Of a stretch of 26,474 nucleotides of DNA, positions 6,930 to 14,437 are shown piece by piece; within the stretch, counting starts at the first letter, position 1; every line of letters starts with the position of its first letter. This stretch comes from CAVVXX01 sp052389895. GTDB lineage: Bacteria; Pseudomonadota; Alphaproteobacteria; Micropepsales; Micropepsaceae. Location of the stretch: the NCBI GenBank assembly GCA_052389895.1, contig JBQTHM010000051.1:1-26474 (forward strand), written 5' to 3'. A model generated the notes under the pieces. The model was given only the letters and a program-made list of their open reading frames with translations, made no database searches and had not been told where the DNA came from. A program made the translations under genes and the position numbers.

Positions 6930-8105
6930 ATGGAGAATGTCTGGCTGGATTCGGCTTTATGGATCGGGCTCGCGCTCGCGGCCTCGATCATCTCCATCCG
7001 CGTGGCGGTCTCGGTCGCGTTGATCGAAATCGTCATCGGCGCGTTCGCGGGCAATCTGTTCGGGCTAACTGTCACGCCCTGGGTGAACTTCCTCGCCGGA
7101 TTTGGCGCCATTCTGCTTACTTTTCTGGCGGGCACGGAGATCGACCCGCGCATAATGAAAAAGCATTTCTGGTCCAGCATGACCATTGGCGCCGTGGGCT
7201 TCTTCGCGCCGTGGCTGGGCGTGCTGGCCTATGCCTATTTCGGCCTGCATTGGTCGTGGCCGCAGGCGCAGATCGCGGGCATTGCGCTTTCCACCACTTC
7301 GGTCGCCGTGGTTTACGCCGTAATGGTGGAGACCGGATTCAACAAAACGGAAATCGGAAAGATCATTCTTGCCGCCTGTTTCGTAAACGACCTCGGCACC
7401 GTGCTCGCGCTTGGCGTCGTGTTTGCGCATTTCGACATGACACTGGCCTTTTTTGGCGCGGCGACGGCAGGGGTTCTAGTCGCCTTACCGCGCTTCGCGC
7501 CCTGGTTCTTCAGGGCTGTCGGACAGCGCGTCAGCGAGCCGCAGACGAAATTCGTGGCGCTGGTGCTGCTCGCGCTCGGCGGTCTTGCGACGGTGGCAGG
7601 CAGCGAGGCGGTACTGCCCGCCTATCTTATCGGCATGGCCCTCGCGCCCGCCTTTCTTTCCAATCACGAATTGCCCCATCGCATGCGTATCATTGCCTTC
7701 TCGATTCTGACGCCGTTCTATTTCCTGAAGGCGGGGTCCCTGGTGGATTTCGATGCCGTGATCGCGGCGGCAGGGCTCATCGCGATTTTTCTTGGCATAA
7801 AGATGGTGACGAAGTTCGCAGGCATTTTGCCCCTGACCCGCATCCACAAGTTCGAAAAGACGGAAGGGATGTACACGACCCTGCTGATGTCCACTGGGCT
7901 TACGTTCGGCACCATCTCGGCGCTGTTCGGATTGACCAACCGCATCATCGATCAGACGCAATATACAATTCTGGTCACGGCCGTGATCGGCAGCGCCGTG
8001 GTGCCGACGCTGATTGCGCAAACCTGGTTCCAGCCCAAGTTCAAGCCGATCGAGGCGCCCGACGTCGTGGCCGAAGCCGAAGCCGTCGCCGGCGAGGAGC
8101 CGTAA
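6930..8105 (+). CDS. CPA2-type cation:proton antiporter (Kef/NapA-like), fluoride-switch controlled
   Basis: The 391-residue inner-membrane protein has about a dozen hydrophobic segments. It shows CPA2 features: the FLAGTEIDP segment (about 65-73), ALSTTSVAVVYAVM (119-132), and an Asn-Asp pair in FVNDLGTVLALG (N153, D154) at the position of the ion-binding motif. The C-terminus is a short acidic tail (about 375-391) with no RCK/TrkA-N domain, so it is not a full KefB/KefC. The start ATG at 6930 follows GGAGG by five bases. The fluoride riboswitch directly upstream indicates induction by fluoride, and such antiporters are a known though less studied class of fluoride-switch targets. Transport of F- itself versus Na+ or H+ is not decided by sequence. 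Confidence 0.9.
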   Translation: MENVWLDSALWIGLALAASIISIRVAVSVALIEIVIGAFAGNLFGLTVTPWVNFLAGFGAILLTFLAGTEIDPRIMKKHFWSSMTIGAVGFFAPWLGVLAYAYFGLHWSWPQAQIAGIALSTTSVAVVYAVMVETGFNKTEIGKIILAACFVNDLGTVLALGVVFAHFDMTLAFFGAATAGVLVALPRFAPWFFRAVGQRVSEPQTKFVALVLLALGGLATVAGSEAVLPAYLIGMALAPAFLSNHELPHRMRIIAFSILTPFYFLKAGSLVDFDAVIAAAGLIAIFLGIKMVTKFAGILPLTRIHKFEKTEGMYTTLLMSTGLTFGTISALFGLTNRIIDQTQYTILVTAVIGSAVVPTLIAQTWFQPKFKPIEAPDVVAEAEAVAGEEP

Positions 8106-8106
8106 A

Positions 8107-8442
8107 GTGCGCCTCGGCGACACCAATTTCTTCAACCTGTTCAGCCGGCTGGTGCATGCCACCAACCCGGATCGCGACCGCGACAGGTGGGAAGTCGCAG
8201 GCGTGCGGTGGGTGCGCGAGCGCAACGTGCATTGGGGTTCGAATTTTTCGTTCCAGATCGAAGTCCATACGTTGCATCACCCCGCGCGGCGCGGCGGGTG
8301 GACTCTGCTCGTGGCGAACGAAATGTGGTGGCCGCCCGACCGGCGCAAGACGTTCCGGCATGGGCGCTGGGTTCATCTCGTCGAAGGCGCGCGCTCAAAC
8401 GTGCTCAAATGGTTTGTGGAAAGAGAGCGCGAACTGGGCTAG
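8107..8442 (+). CDS. Trp-rich 111-residue protein, unrecognised, coupled to the antiporter
   Basis: The GTG start at 8107 lies one base after the antiporter stop, with AGGAG inside the antiporter's last codons, so translation is almost certainly coupled. The product is basic and rich in Trp (8) and His, with no signal peptide or membrane segment. Notable parts are DTNFFNLFSRLVHATNPDRD (about 4-23), RWVRERNVHWGSNFSF (about 33-48) and ANEMWWPPDRR (about 76-86). I cannot assign a family. Position in a fluoride-inducible unit suggests a role in that response. The stop codon region CTAG is shared tail-to-tail with rarA. Confidence 0.75.
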   Translation: MRLGDTNFFNLFSRLVHATNPDRDRDRWEVAGVRWVRERNVHWGSNFSFQIEVHTLHHPARRGGWTLLVANEMWWPPDRRKTFRHGRWVHLVEGARSNVLKWFVERERELG

Positions 8443-9752
8443 TCGGCTTTCTTTCCGCGCTCCTCCCGCAGCCTGGCCCAGTAGGCGAGGCGCCTGGCGA
8501 CTTCCTTTTCAAAGCCGAGATCGGTAGGGCGATAATAGGTATCGCGTTGCATCCCTTGGGGAAAATAGTTCTGGCCCGAGAAGCGCTCTTCCGCTTCGTG
8601 GTCATATTCGTAGCCCTTGCCGTAGCCGAGGTCTTTCATCAGGCGCGTGGGGGCGTTGAGAATATGTGCCGGCGGCATGAGGGAGCCGTGCTCTTCGGCC
8701 GCGCGCGCGGCCGCGCCCTGCGCCATGTAGACCGCGTTCGATTTGGGCGCAGCGGCCAGATAGATCACGGCCTGCACCAGCGCGATTTCGCCTTCCGGGC
8801 TGCCGAGGAAGTCGTACACGTCCTTCGCGGCCAGTGCCTGATGCACGGCTTCGGGATCGGCAAGTCCGATATCCTCGACTGCGGCGCGCACGAGCCGGCG
8901 CGCGATATAAAGCGGGTGCTCGCCGCCCGCTAGCATGCGCGCGAGCCAATAGAGCGCCGCGTCCGCGTCCGAGCCGCGAATGGATTTATGCAGTGCGGAA
9001 ATAAGATTGTAATGCTCTTCGCGGCTTTTGTCGTAAAGCGGTGCGCGCTTCTGCACGGCCGCAGTAAGCGCCGCCGTATCGAGTCTGGCATCCGGTTCGA
9101 GATCGGCCAGCTCCTCGACCAGATTGAATATGGCACGCCCGTCGCCATCGGCCATGGCGCGCAGGCTTACGCGCGCTTCATCGGTCAGTGGCATATTGCG
9201 GCCCAAATGCCTTTCCGCGCGCTGAAGCAGCGTTTCCAGATCAGGATCCGTCAGCCGGTGCAGCACCAAAACTTGCGCACGCGAAAGTAGCGCGCCGTTC
9301 AGTTCGAAGGAGGGGTTTTCCGTGGTAGCGCCGACCAGGATTATGGTCCCGTCCTCCATGACGGGCAGGAACGAGTCCTGCTGGCTGCGGTTGAAGCGGT
9401 GAATCTCGTCGATGAACAGCAGCGTTCCCTGCCCTGTCTTGCGTCGCGCACGCGCGGCATCGAACGTTTTTTTCAAATCGGCTACGCCTGTGAACACGGC
9501 GGATAGCTGAACGAAGTGAAGCTTGAACACGCCGGACAGGAGCCGCGCGCTGGTCGTCTTTCCTGTGCCGGGCGGGCCCCAAAGGATGATCGAAGCCGGC
9601 CTCCCGGCGGCGATCATGCGGCCCAACGGCCCTTCCGGCTTGAGCAGGTGATCCTGCCCCACGACTTCGGCCAGCGTCTTAGGGCGCAGGCGATCGGCCA
9701 GCGGGCGCGGCGCGTCCGCCTCCAGCCCGCCTGCCTCGAACAGATCGCTCAT
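8439..9752 (-). CDS. rarA: Replication-associated recombination protein A (AAA+ ATPase)
   Basis: The 437-residue protein, also called MgsA, resembles clamp-loader ATPases and acts at stalled replication forks. It has the N-terminal RPLADRLRPKTLAEVVGQDH, Walker A GPPGTGKTT (59-67), Walker B LLFIDEIHRF (111-120) and sensor-1 GATTENPSF. It also has the C-terminal tetramerisation region with ISALHKSIRGSDADAALYW and the LGYGKGYEYDHE motif. Length and order are typical. The ATG overlaps the upstream protease stop as ATGA, giving a protease-rarA operon. The 3' end overlaps the last four bases of the convergent gene. Confidence 0.95.
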   Translation of the reverse strand: MSDLFEAGGLEADAPRPLADRLRPKTLAEVVGQDHLLKPEGPLGRMIAAGRPASIILWGPPGTGKTTSARLLSGVFKLHFVQLSAVFTGVADLKKTFDAARARRKTGQGTLLFIDEIHRFNRSQQDSFLPVMEDGTIILVGATTENPSFELNGALLSRAQVLVLHRLTDPDLETLLQRAERHLGRNMPLTDEARVSLRAMADGDGRAIFNLVEELADLEPDARLDTAALTAAVQKRAPLYDKSREEHYNLISALHKSIRGSDADAALYWLARMLAGGEHPLYIARRLVRAAVEDIGLADPEAVHQALAAKDVYDFLGSPEGEIALVQAVIYLAAAPKSNAVYMAQGAAARAAEEHGSLMPPAHILNAPTRLMKDLGYGKGYEYDHEAEERFSGQNYFPQGMQRDTYYRPTDLGFEKEVARRLAYWARLREERGKKAD

Positions 9753-11119
9753 CGCACCGACAGCTTCAGTGTCTGGGCGCCGCGCTGGATGGCCATGGCC
9801 CAGCCTCGCTGCGACTCAAGTGCGGTCTTGAGGCCCGACACCGTGACAACGTGCGCGCCGTTCACCTGGCGCACGATGTCGCCCTGGCGGAATCCGAAAC
9901 GCGCGGCTGTGGAGCCCGCTTCTACTGAGAGAACGACGACGCCTTTTTCCAACACGTTGAGTTGCAGTTCGTCTGCCAGCGCCGGCGAAAGGTTGGCGAC
10001 CTTCGCGCCCTGCATCGGGTTTTCGCCGGTGATGGTCGTGGTATTGCGCGGCGGCGTTTCCGGCGGCGTAGCCAGTTGCACGTTAGCCTGGCGCTCCGCG
10101 CCGCCGCGAATGAACTTGATCGTTGCCGTGTCGCCGGGCCGCATCGTCGCGACGCGATAGCGCAGGGCCGGCGGGGAATTTACCGGGAATTCGTCTATGG
10201 CGGTTACGACATCGCCTTTGGCGAGGCCGCCCTGCGCCGCAGGGCTGCCGGGATAGATATTGGCAATTACCACACCTTGCGGGCGGCTGAGACCCAAACT
10301 GCGGGCGATCTCGGACGTCACGGCCTGGCCGTCCGCGCCGAACCACGGCCGCTTGATTCCGCCGCCCAGCGCACCTTCGACCACGAGCCTCGCCATGTTC
10401 GACGGAACGGCAAAACCGATGCCAACGTTGCCGCCCGTCTGCGAATAGATGGCCGCGTTGATGCCGACGAGGCGTCCATCCATCGTGACCAGCGCGCCGC
10501 CGGAATTGCCGGGATTGATGGCAGCATCCGTTTGAATAAAGAACTGATAGTCGGAGGCGCCGACTTGTGTGCGCGCGAGCGCAGAGACGATTCCGCTGGT
10601 AACCGTCTGTCCCACGCCATAGGGATCGCCGATGGCGAGCACAAGATCACCCACTTGTGTCTGATCGGAATCGCCGAAAGAAAGCGCGGGCAGGCGTTCG
10701 CCGCGGACGTCAATCTTGAGCACGGCCAGATCCGTGCGCTTGTCCGCCAGAATGACGCGCGCCGGAAATTCACGGCGGTCGGGAAGCGCCACTGTGATTT
10801 CCTGCGCGTCGCGGATGACATGGTTGTTGGTCAGGATGACGCCATCCGGGCGCACGATGACGCCCGAACCGAGCGAGCGCTGCACTCTTTGGGCCATCGG
10901 GCCTTGCTGCCCGAAAAAGCGGAAAAAAGGATCGTTGAACAGCGGTTGGCGCACCACGCGGCGCGAATAGACGTTGACCACCGAGGGCGCCACTTTGGCC
11001 ACGACCGGTGCAAACGACAGCTGCAATTGCGCCATCGACTGCGGAACGGCGCGCGTTGTTTGCGCTTGCCCTGAGGCCGCGAGCGCGGCGGAAAGCAAGG
11101 CGACAAGGACCATACGCAT
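9749..11119 (-). CDS. Do/DegP-type periplasmic serine protease with two PDZ domains
   Basis: The 456 residues begin with a signal peptide, MRMVLVALLSAALAASGQAQ (cleavage near 20). The trypsin-like domain carries the triad His100 (LTNNH), Asp130 (RTDLAVLKI) and Ser206 (GNSGG). Two PDZ domains follow, about 255-350 and 365-450. It probably degrades or refolds misfolded envelope proteins. I chose the ATG at 11119 because GGGAGG precedes it and the signal peptide begins there; the frame is open to 11221 but that part reads through the promoter. A second ATG at 11113 is possible. Transcription likely starts at the inverted repeat near 11184. DegP, DegQ and DegS-like roles cannot be told apart here, so no symbol is given. 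Confidence 0.92.
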   Translation of the reverse strand: MRMVLVALLSAALAASGQAQTTRAVPQSMAQLQLSFAPVVAKVAPSVVNVYSRRVVRQPLFNDPFFRFFGQQGPMAQRVQRSLGSGVIVRPDGVILTNNHVIRDAQEITVALPDRREFPARVILADKRTDLAVLKIDVRGERLPALSFGDSDQTQVGDLVLAIGDPYGVGQTVTSGIVSALARTQVGASDYQFFIQTDAAINPGNSGGALVTMDGRLVGINAAIYSQTGGNVGIGFAVPSNMARLVVEGALGGGIKRPWFGADGQAVTSEIARSLGLSRPQGVVIANIYPGSPAAQGGLAKGDVVTAIDEFPVNSPPALRYRVATMRPGDTATIKFIRGGAERQANVQLATPPETPPRNTTTITGENPMQGAKVANLSPALADELQLNVLEKGVVVLSVEAGSTAARFGFRQGDIVRQVNGAHVVTVSGLKTALESQRGWAMAIQRGAQTLKLSVR

Positions 11120-11183
11120 GACGTTCAAGCCTCCCGTATTCTCTTCTCCCAGATCCAGCCACGGTGATGCGGGGCGGTGCGGG

Positions 11184-11211
11184 CTTATAGGCCGCGAATC
11201 TGGCCTATACT
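11184..11211. promoter_or_regulatory. Divergent promoter pair on a perfect inverted repeat
   Basis: TATAGGCC (11186-11193) and GGCCTATA (11202-11209) are exact reverse complements with an 8-base spacer. Each arm carries a -10-like box pointing outward: TATACT (11206-11211) toward the 11238 gene, and TATAAG on the minus strand (11189-11184) toward the protease. The -35 matches are weak (CTTATA, three of six, on the plus side), as expected for promoters needing an activator. The symmetry also suits a dimeric regulator. Confidence 0.45.
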
Positions 11212-11237
11212 GTGGCAACACTCAAACGGGGGGAGCC

Positions 11238-11780
11238 ATGATTTTAAGAACGGTTCTGGTGGGCGTTCTGGCCGCCGTCGCCATGTTCATCTGGAATTGG
11301 CTTGCGCATGGCGTACTGCCGCTGGGGATGACCGGCATCGACACGATCCAGAATGAGCAGGTGGTGCAGGACACGTTGCGCGCCAACATCGATAAGGACG
11401 GCATGTACATGTTTCCCTTTGCCTTGACCCAAGGGCAGACGGACGCGAAGGGGCCCGAAGGCCTCCTCGTCTACCATCAGAACGTGCGCGAACTATCGCC
11501 CATGATGCTGGGCAGCGAATTCCTGCTGGAAGTCGTGGAAATGGTGATCCTGGCATTTTTGATCTCCTGGACCACGCTTACTGGCTTCGCCGCGCGGCTT
11601 GGATTTGCGGCGTTAGCCGGGTTCATGGTGGCTATTACCACCAACGGCTCGCTGAACATCTGGTTCGGGTTTCCTGCCGATTACGTTGCCGCGGAAATCC
11701 TTACTACGACCGTCGGGTTCGTAATTGGCGGTGCGGTTATCGCGCTCATGCTGCCGAGGAGCATGAAAGCGACGGGCTGA
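11238..11780 (+). CDS. Conserved-type inner-membrane protein, unknown function
   Basis: The 180-residue product begins at the ATG following GGGGGGAG. The frame is open further back, but that is antisense to the protease. Hydrophobic segments lie at about 4-24, 98-117, 120-138 and 150-172, so four membrane spans are likely. Between the first and second is an extracytoplasmic-type stretch of about 70 residues with GMYMFPFALTQ and GLLVYHQN. The overall plan (an N-terminal helix ending in HGVLPLG, then a DGMYxFP segment) resembles a family of uncharacterised bacterial membrane proteins, but I cannot name it. It is transcribed away from the protease and ends before a strong terminator. Confidence 0.82.
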   Translation: MILRTVLVGVLAAVAMFIWNWLAHGVLPLGMTGIDTIQNEQVVQDTLRANIDKDGMYMFPFALTQGQTDAKGPEGLLVYHQNVRELSPMMLGSEFLLEVVEMVILAFLISWTTLTGFAARLGFAALAGFMVAITTNGSLNIWFGFPADYVAAEILTTTVGFVIGGAVIALMLPRSMKATG

Positions 11781-11802
11781 ATTGTTACCTGCAAGAAAGC
11801 AG

Positions 11803-11827
11803 AAGGGGCGGTTTGAAACCGCCCCTT
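11803..11827. terminator. Bidirectional intrinsic terminator
   Basis: AAGGGGCGGTTT (11803-11814) is an exact reverse complement of 11816-11827. The nine outer pairs enclose a TTTGAAA loop, and the hairpin ends in TTTTC on the plus strand and A-rich, hence T-rich, sequence on the minus strand. It lies between the stop of the plus-strand membrane gene (11780) and the stop of rplQ (11852) and serves both. Confidence 0.9.
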
Positions 11828-11851
11828 TTCTTTCCGGTCTGGTGTTCCGAG

Positions 11852-12433
11852 CTATCCGCGGCCGCGGCTTTTGCGTTCGGATTTGCGCGCGGGCGCTTTG
11901 CGGGTAGATTTGGGTTTGCCGCCCTTCTTCTCCGGTTTCTCTGGCCGCTCGGGTTTTTCGGCCTTGGCCTTAACCTTCGGCCCGGCCTCGCGCTCCTTTT
12001 CGGGTTGCGCTTCCTCAACAACCGCTTCTTCGCCGGGAACCGGTCCGGAATCCTTTCCGCGCGCATCGACATCGCGGTTTATGAATTCGATGACGCCCAT
12101 GGCTGCGTTGTCGCCATAGCGGAAGCCGGCTTTCAGCACGCGCGTGTAGCCCCCGGCGCGCGTTGCGTAACGCGGGCCCAGCATGTCGAACAGCTTGCGC
12201 ACCATCGTGATATCGTGCAGCTGCGCCATCGCACGGCGCTGTGCGTGCAGTCCGGTGGGATCGTTCTTGGCGAGCGTCACAAGTTTTTCCACGACGGGGC
12301 GAAGCTCCTTCGCCTTGGGCAGCGTGGTCTTGATCTGCTCGTGCTTGATGAGCGCGCAGGCAAGATTCGAGAACAGCGCCTTGCGGTGTGCGCTCGTGCG
12401 GTTGAGCTTTCGTCCGGCATTAAGATGGCGCAT
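11852..12433 (-). CDS. rplQ: 50S ribosomal protein L17 with long C-terminal tail
   Basis: Residues 1-118 are standard L17: MRHLNAGRKLNRTSAHRKAL, IKTTLPKAKELR, then RAGGYTRVLKAGFRYGDNA and GVIEFINRD. L17 sits near the tunnel exit of the large subunit. About 75 further residues are almost only Lys, Glu, Pro, Ala and Arg, unusually long even for a family with variable tails. This is the last gene of the supercluster, three bases after rpoA, and a terminator follows. Confidence 0.97.
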   Translation of the reverse strand: MRHLNAGRKLNRTSAHRKALFSNLACALIKHEQIKTTLPKAKELRPVVEKLVTLAKNDPTGLHAQRRAMAQLHDITMVRKLFDMLGPRYATRAGGYTRVLKAGFRYGDNAAMGVIEFINRDVDARGKDSGPVPGEEAVVEEAQPEKEREAGPKVKAKAEKPERPEKPEKKGGKPKSTRKAPARKSERKSRGRG

Positions 12434-12436
12434 GGA

Positions 12437-13453
12437 TCAGTACTGGTCCTCGTAGCGTTTGGCGAGCTCCTCGATGTTCTCGGGGGGCCAGCCCGGGACT
12501 TCCATGCCGAGGTGCAGACCCATCTCGGCCAGGACGGCCTTGATCTCGTTCAACGACTTACGGCCGAAATTCGGCGTGCGCAGCATTTCGGCCTCGGTCT
12601 TCTGAATAAGATCTCCGATATACACGATGTTGTCGTTCTTCAGGCAGTTGGCCGAACGAACCGAAAGCTCGAGCTCGTCCACCTTTTTGAGCAGCACCGG
12701 GTTGAAGGCGAGTTCCGGCTTGCCTTCTTCGACCACCCTCTCCTTCGGCTCTTCGAAGTTGATGAAGATCTGGAGCTGATCCTGAAGGATGCGCGCGGCA
12801 TAGGCCACCGCGTTATCCGGCGTTACCGCGCCGTTGGTTTCAACGCTCATGGTGAGTTTGTCGAAGTCGAGAATCTGGCCTTCACGCGTGTTCTCGACCT
12901 TGTAGGAGACCTTTTTTACCGGGCTGAACAGGCTATCCACTGGAATAAGGCCGATGGGAGCGTCCTCGGGCCGGTTGCGGTCGGCCGGCACATAGCCCTT
13001 GCCGGTGTTGACCGTAAGCTCCATGCGGAAGTTCACGCCTTCGTCCAGAGTGCAGAGCACGAGATCGGGGTTGAGGATTTCAATGTCTGCCACCTGCTGG
13101 ATCTGCCCCGCCGTTACCTCGCCGGGGCCTTCCGCGCGCAGCGTGAGGCGCTTGGGGCCTTCTGCGTGCATGCGCAGCGCGATCTGCTTCACGTTCAGCA
13201 CGATGTCGGTCACGTCCTCGCGCACGCCCGGAATGGAAGAAAATTCGTGCAGTACGCCGTCAATTTGAATGGAGGTAACGGCCGCGCCCTGCAGCGAAGA
13301 TAGCAATACGCGCCTGAGCGCGTTGCCGAGCGTCAGGCCAAAGCCGCGCTCGAGCGGCTCCGCCACGATGGTGGCAAGGCGGTTCTGTTCGTGGCCCGCA
13401 TCGACGCGAAGTTTTTGCGGTTTGATAAGTTCCTGCCAGTTCTTCTGAAACAT
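12437..13453 (-). CDS. rpoA: RNA polymerase alpha subunit
   Basis: The 338 residues are typical. The N-terminal domain (about 1-235) for dimerisation and core assembly has EPLERGFGLTLGNALRR. A linker rich in acidic residues precedes the C-terminal DNA-binding domain, RSANCLKNDNIVYIGDLI and RTPNFGRKSLNEIKAVL (about 265-310). The C-terminal domain binds UP elements and activators. A 75-base gap separates it from rpsK, with GAGG before the ATG. Confidence 0.98.
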   Translation of the reverse strand: MFQKNWQELIKPQKLRVDAGHEQNRLATIVAEPLERGFGLTLGNALRRVLLSSLQGAAVTSIQIDGVLHEFSSIPGVREDVTDIVLNVKQIALRMHAEGPKRLTLRAEGPGEVTAGQIQQVADIEILNPDLVLCTLDEGVNFRMELTVNTGKGYVPADRNRPEDAPIGLIPVDSLFSPVKKVSYKVENTREGQILDFDKLTMSVETNGAVTPDNAVAYAARILQDQLQIFINFEEPKERVVEEGKPELAFNPVLLKKVDELELSVRSANCLKNDNIVYIGDLIQKTEAEMLRTPNFGRKSLNEIKAVLAEMGLHLGMEVPGWPPENIEELAKRYEDQY

Positions 13454-13528
13454 TTTTTCCTCATCGTTTCCCGGGCGCGCCGGAATCGCGCCCTGTGCGT
13501 TCGACGGGTTGTTACGTCCGGTAAGCTC

Positions 13529-13918
13529 CTAAACGCGCCTGCGCTTGGGCGGGCGGCAACCGTTGTGCGGAATGGGGGTCACGTCGCGGATGGTCGTGAC
13601 GTTGAGGCCCACCGCCTGCAGCGCGCGCAATGCAGACTCGCGCCCCGAGCCGGGCCCGCTTACTTCCACCTCGAGCGTTTTCATTCCATGTTCCATGGCC
13701 TTGCGTCCCGCGGCCTCGGCGGCAACTTGCGCCGCATAAGGCGTAGACTTACGCGAGCCCTTGAAGCCGAGCGCGCCGGCGGAGGCCCAGCACACAGCGT
13801 TGCCCGCGCCATCGCTGATCGTAATGATCGTGTTGTTGAACGTCGCATTCACATGGGCGACGCCGGCAACGACGTTCTTTTTTTCCTTCTTGCGCGGACG
13901 CGCAGCGGCCTTTGCCAT
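13529..13918 (-). CDS. rpsK: 30S ribosomal protein S11
   Basis: The 129 residues carry NATFNNTIITISDGAGNAV, the RKSTPYAAQVAAE segment and the basic C-terminus CRPPKRRRV typical of S11, which forms the platform with S6 and S18 near the 3' end of 16S rRNA. A Lys-rich N-terminus (AARPRKKEKKN) precedes the core. It begins at the base after the rpsM stop, so the pair is coupled. Confidence 0.98.
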   Translation of the reverse strand: MAKAAARPRKKEKKNVVAGVAHVNATFNNTIITISDGAGNAVCWASAGALGFKGSRKSTPYAAQVAAEAAGRKAMEHGMKTLEVEVSGPGSGRESALRALQAVGLNVTTIRDVTPIPHNGCRPPKRRRV

Positions 13919-14302
13919 TTATTTCTTCTCCAGAACGCGCTTCTTGCCGGCGATCGGCTTGGCCGGCCCTTTGCGCGTGCGCGCATTGGTGTGGGTGCGC
14001 TGGCCGCGCACGGGAAGGCCCTTGCGGTGGCGCAGGCCGCGATAGCAGCCCAAATCCATGAGCCGCTTTATGTTCATCGCCACGTCGCGGCGGAGATCGC
14101 CTTCCACGATGTAATCGCGATCGATCACTTCGCGGATTTGAATCTGCTCGGCTTCAGTCAGCTCGCTCACGCGGCGGTTGGGATTGATGCCGACCTTCTT
14201 GCAGATGTGTTTGGCGTTGCTCGGACCGATGCCGTAGATGTAGCGAAGCGCGATATCCACGTGCTTGTTGCTCGGAATATTGACGCCGGCGATGCGCGCC
14301 AC
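13919..14302 (-). CDS. rpsM: 30S ribosomal protein S13
   Basis: The 127 residues begin with GTG at 14302, seven bases after AGGAG. MARIAGVNIPSNKHVDIALRY is split as MARIAGVNIPSN / KHVDIALRYIYGIG, and the RGLRHRKGLPVRGQRTHTNA region near the C-terminus contacts P-site tRNA. The C-terminal tail GKKRVLEKK is slightly longer than usual. It is the first gene after an internal promoter and leader, so this is where the alpha-operon part starts. Confidence 0.98.
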   Translation of the reverse strand: MARIAGVNIPSNKHVDIALRYIYGIGPSNAKHICKKVGINPNRRVSELTEAEQIQIREVIDRDYIVEGDLRRDVAMNIKRLMDLGCYRGLRHRKGLPVRGQRTHTNARTRKGPAKPIAGKKRVLEKK

Positions 14303-14322
14303 GGTTATCTCCTGTTTTCAAA

Positions 14323-14400
14323 CGCGGCGAATGGCCTTGGCGCCCTGCCCGGCCGGGCAAGGAACCCGCCTGTAGGAAACGGATAGGAAACACCGCCGCG
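14323..14400 (-). promoter_or_regulatory. Structured leader upstream of rpsM
   Basis: In the leader RNA of the internal promoter, CGCGGCG (14400-14394) can pair with CGCCGCG (14329-14323), closing a domain. Inside is a perfect 14-base palindrome TGCCCGGCCGGGCA (14346-14359) and two copies of GTTTCCTA. The RNA then carries AGGAG before the GTG of rpsM. This may bind a ribosomal protein for feedback, as S4 does in the gamma-proteobacterial alpha operon, but it does not resemble that structure. Confidence 0.4.
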
Positions 14401-14409
14401 AGGGCGCGG

Positions 14410-14437
14410 ATTATAGGAACGGGCACCCACCAGTCAA
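14410..14437 (-). promoter_or_regulatory. Internal promoter for rpsM-rpsK-rpoA-rplQ
   Basis: On the minus strand TTGACT (14437-14432), a 16-base spacer and a perfect TATAAT (14415-14410). The -35 overlaps the adk stop codon. The expected start near 14403 leaves a leader of about 100 bases before rpsM. This is the best sigma70-type match in the window. Confidence 0.75.

Noticed and set aside
6838..7023. An ATG at 6838 opening a 61-codon frame, as a possible leader peptide
   Set aside because: The ATG lies in a conserved aptamer helix of the fluoride switch, has no Shine-Dalgarno and overlaps the antiporter start out of frame.
6620..8527. A 635-residue plus-strand open frame across rluC, the riboswitch and the antiporter
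   Set aside because: It is out of frame with the antiporter and crosses its riboswitch and promoter. Composition is Arg/Gly/His-rich shadow type.
9962..11074. A 370-residue plus-strand open frame
   Set aside because: Antisense to the protease, whose triad and PDZ domains leave no doubt.
11120..11221. Extending the protease upstream to the GTG at 11221
   Set aside because: It would bury the signal peptide at residue 35 and translate the divergent promoter repeat.
11813..13303. A 496-residue plus-strand open frame
   Set aside because: It is antisense to rplQ and rpoA, which are certain. Long antisense frames are expected in GC-rich coding DNA.
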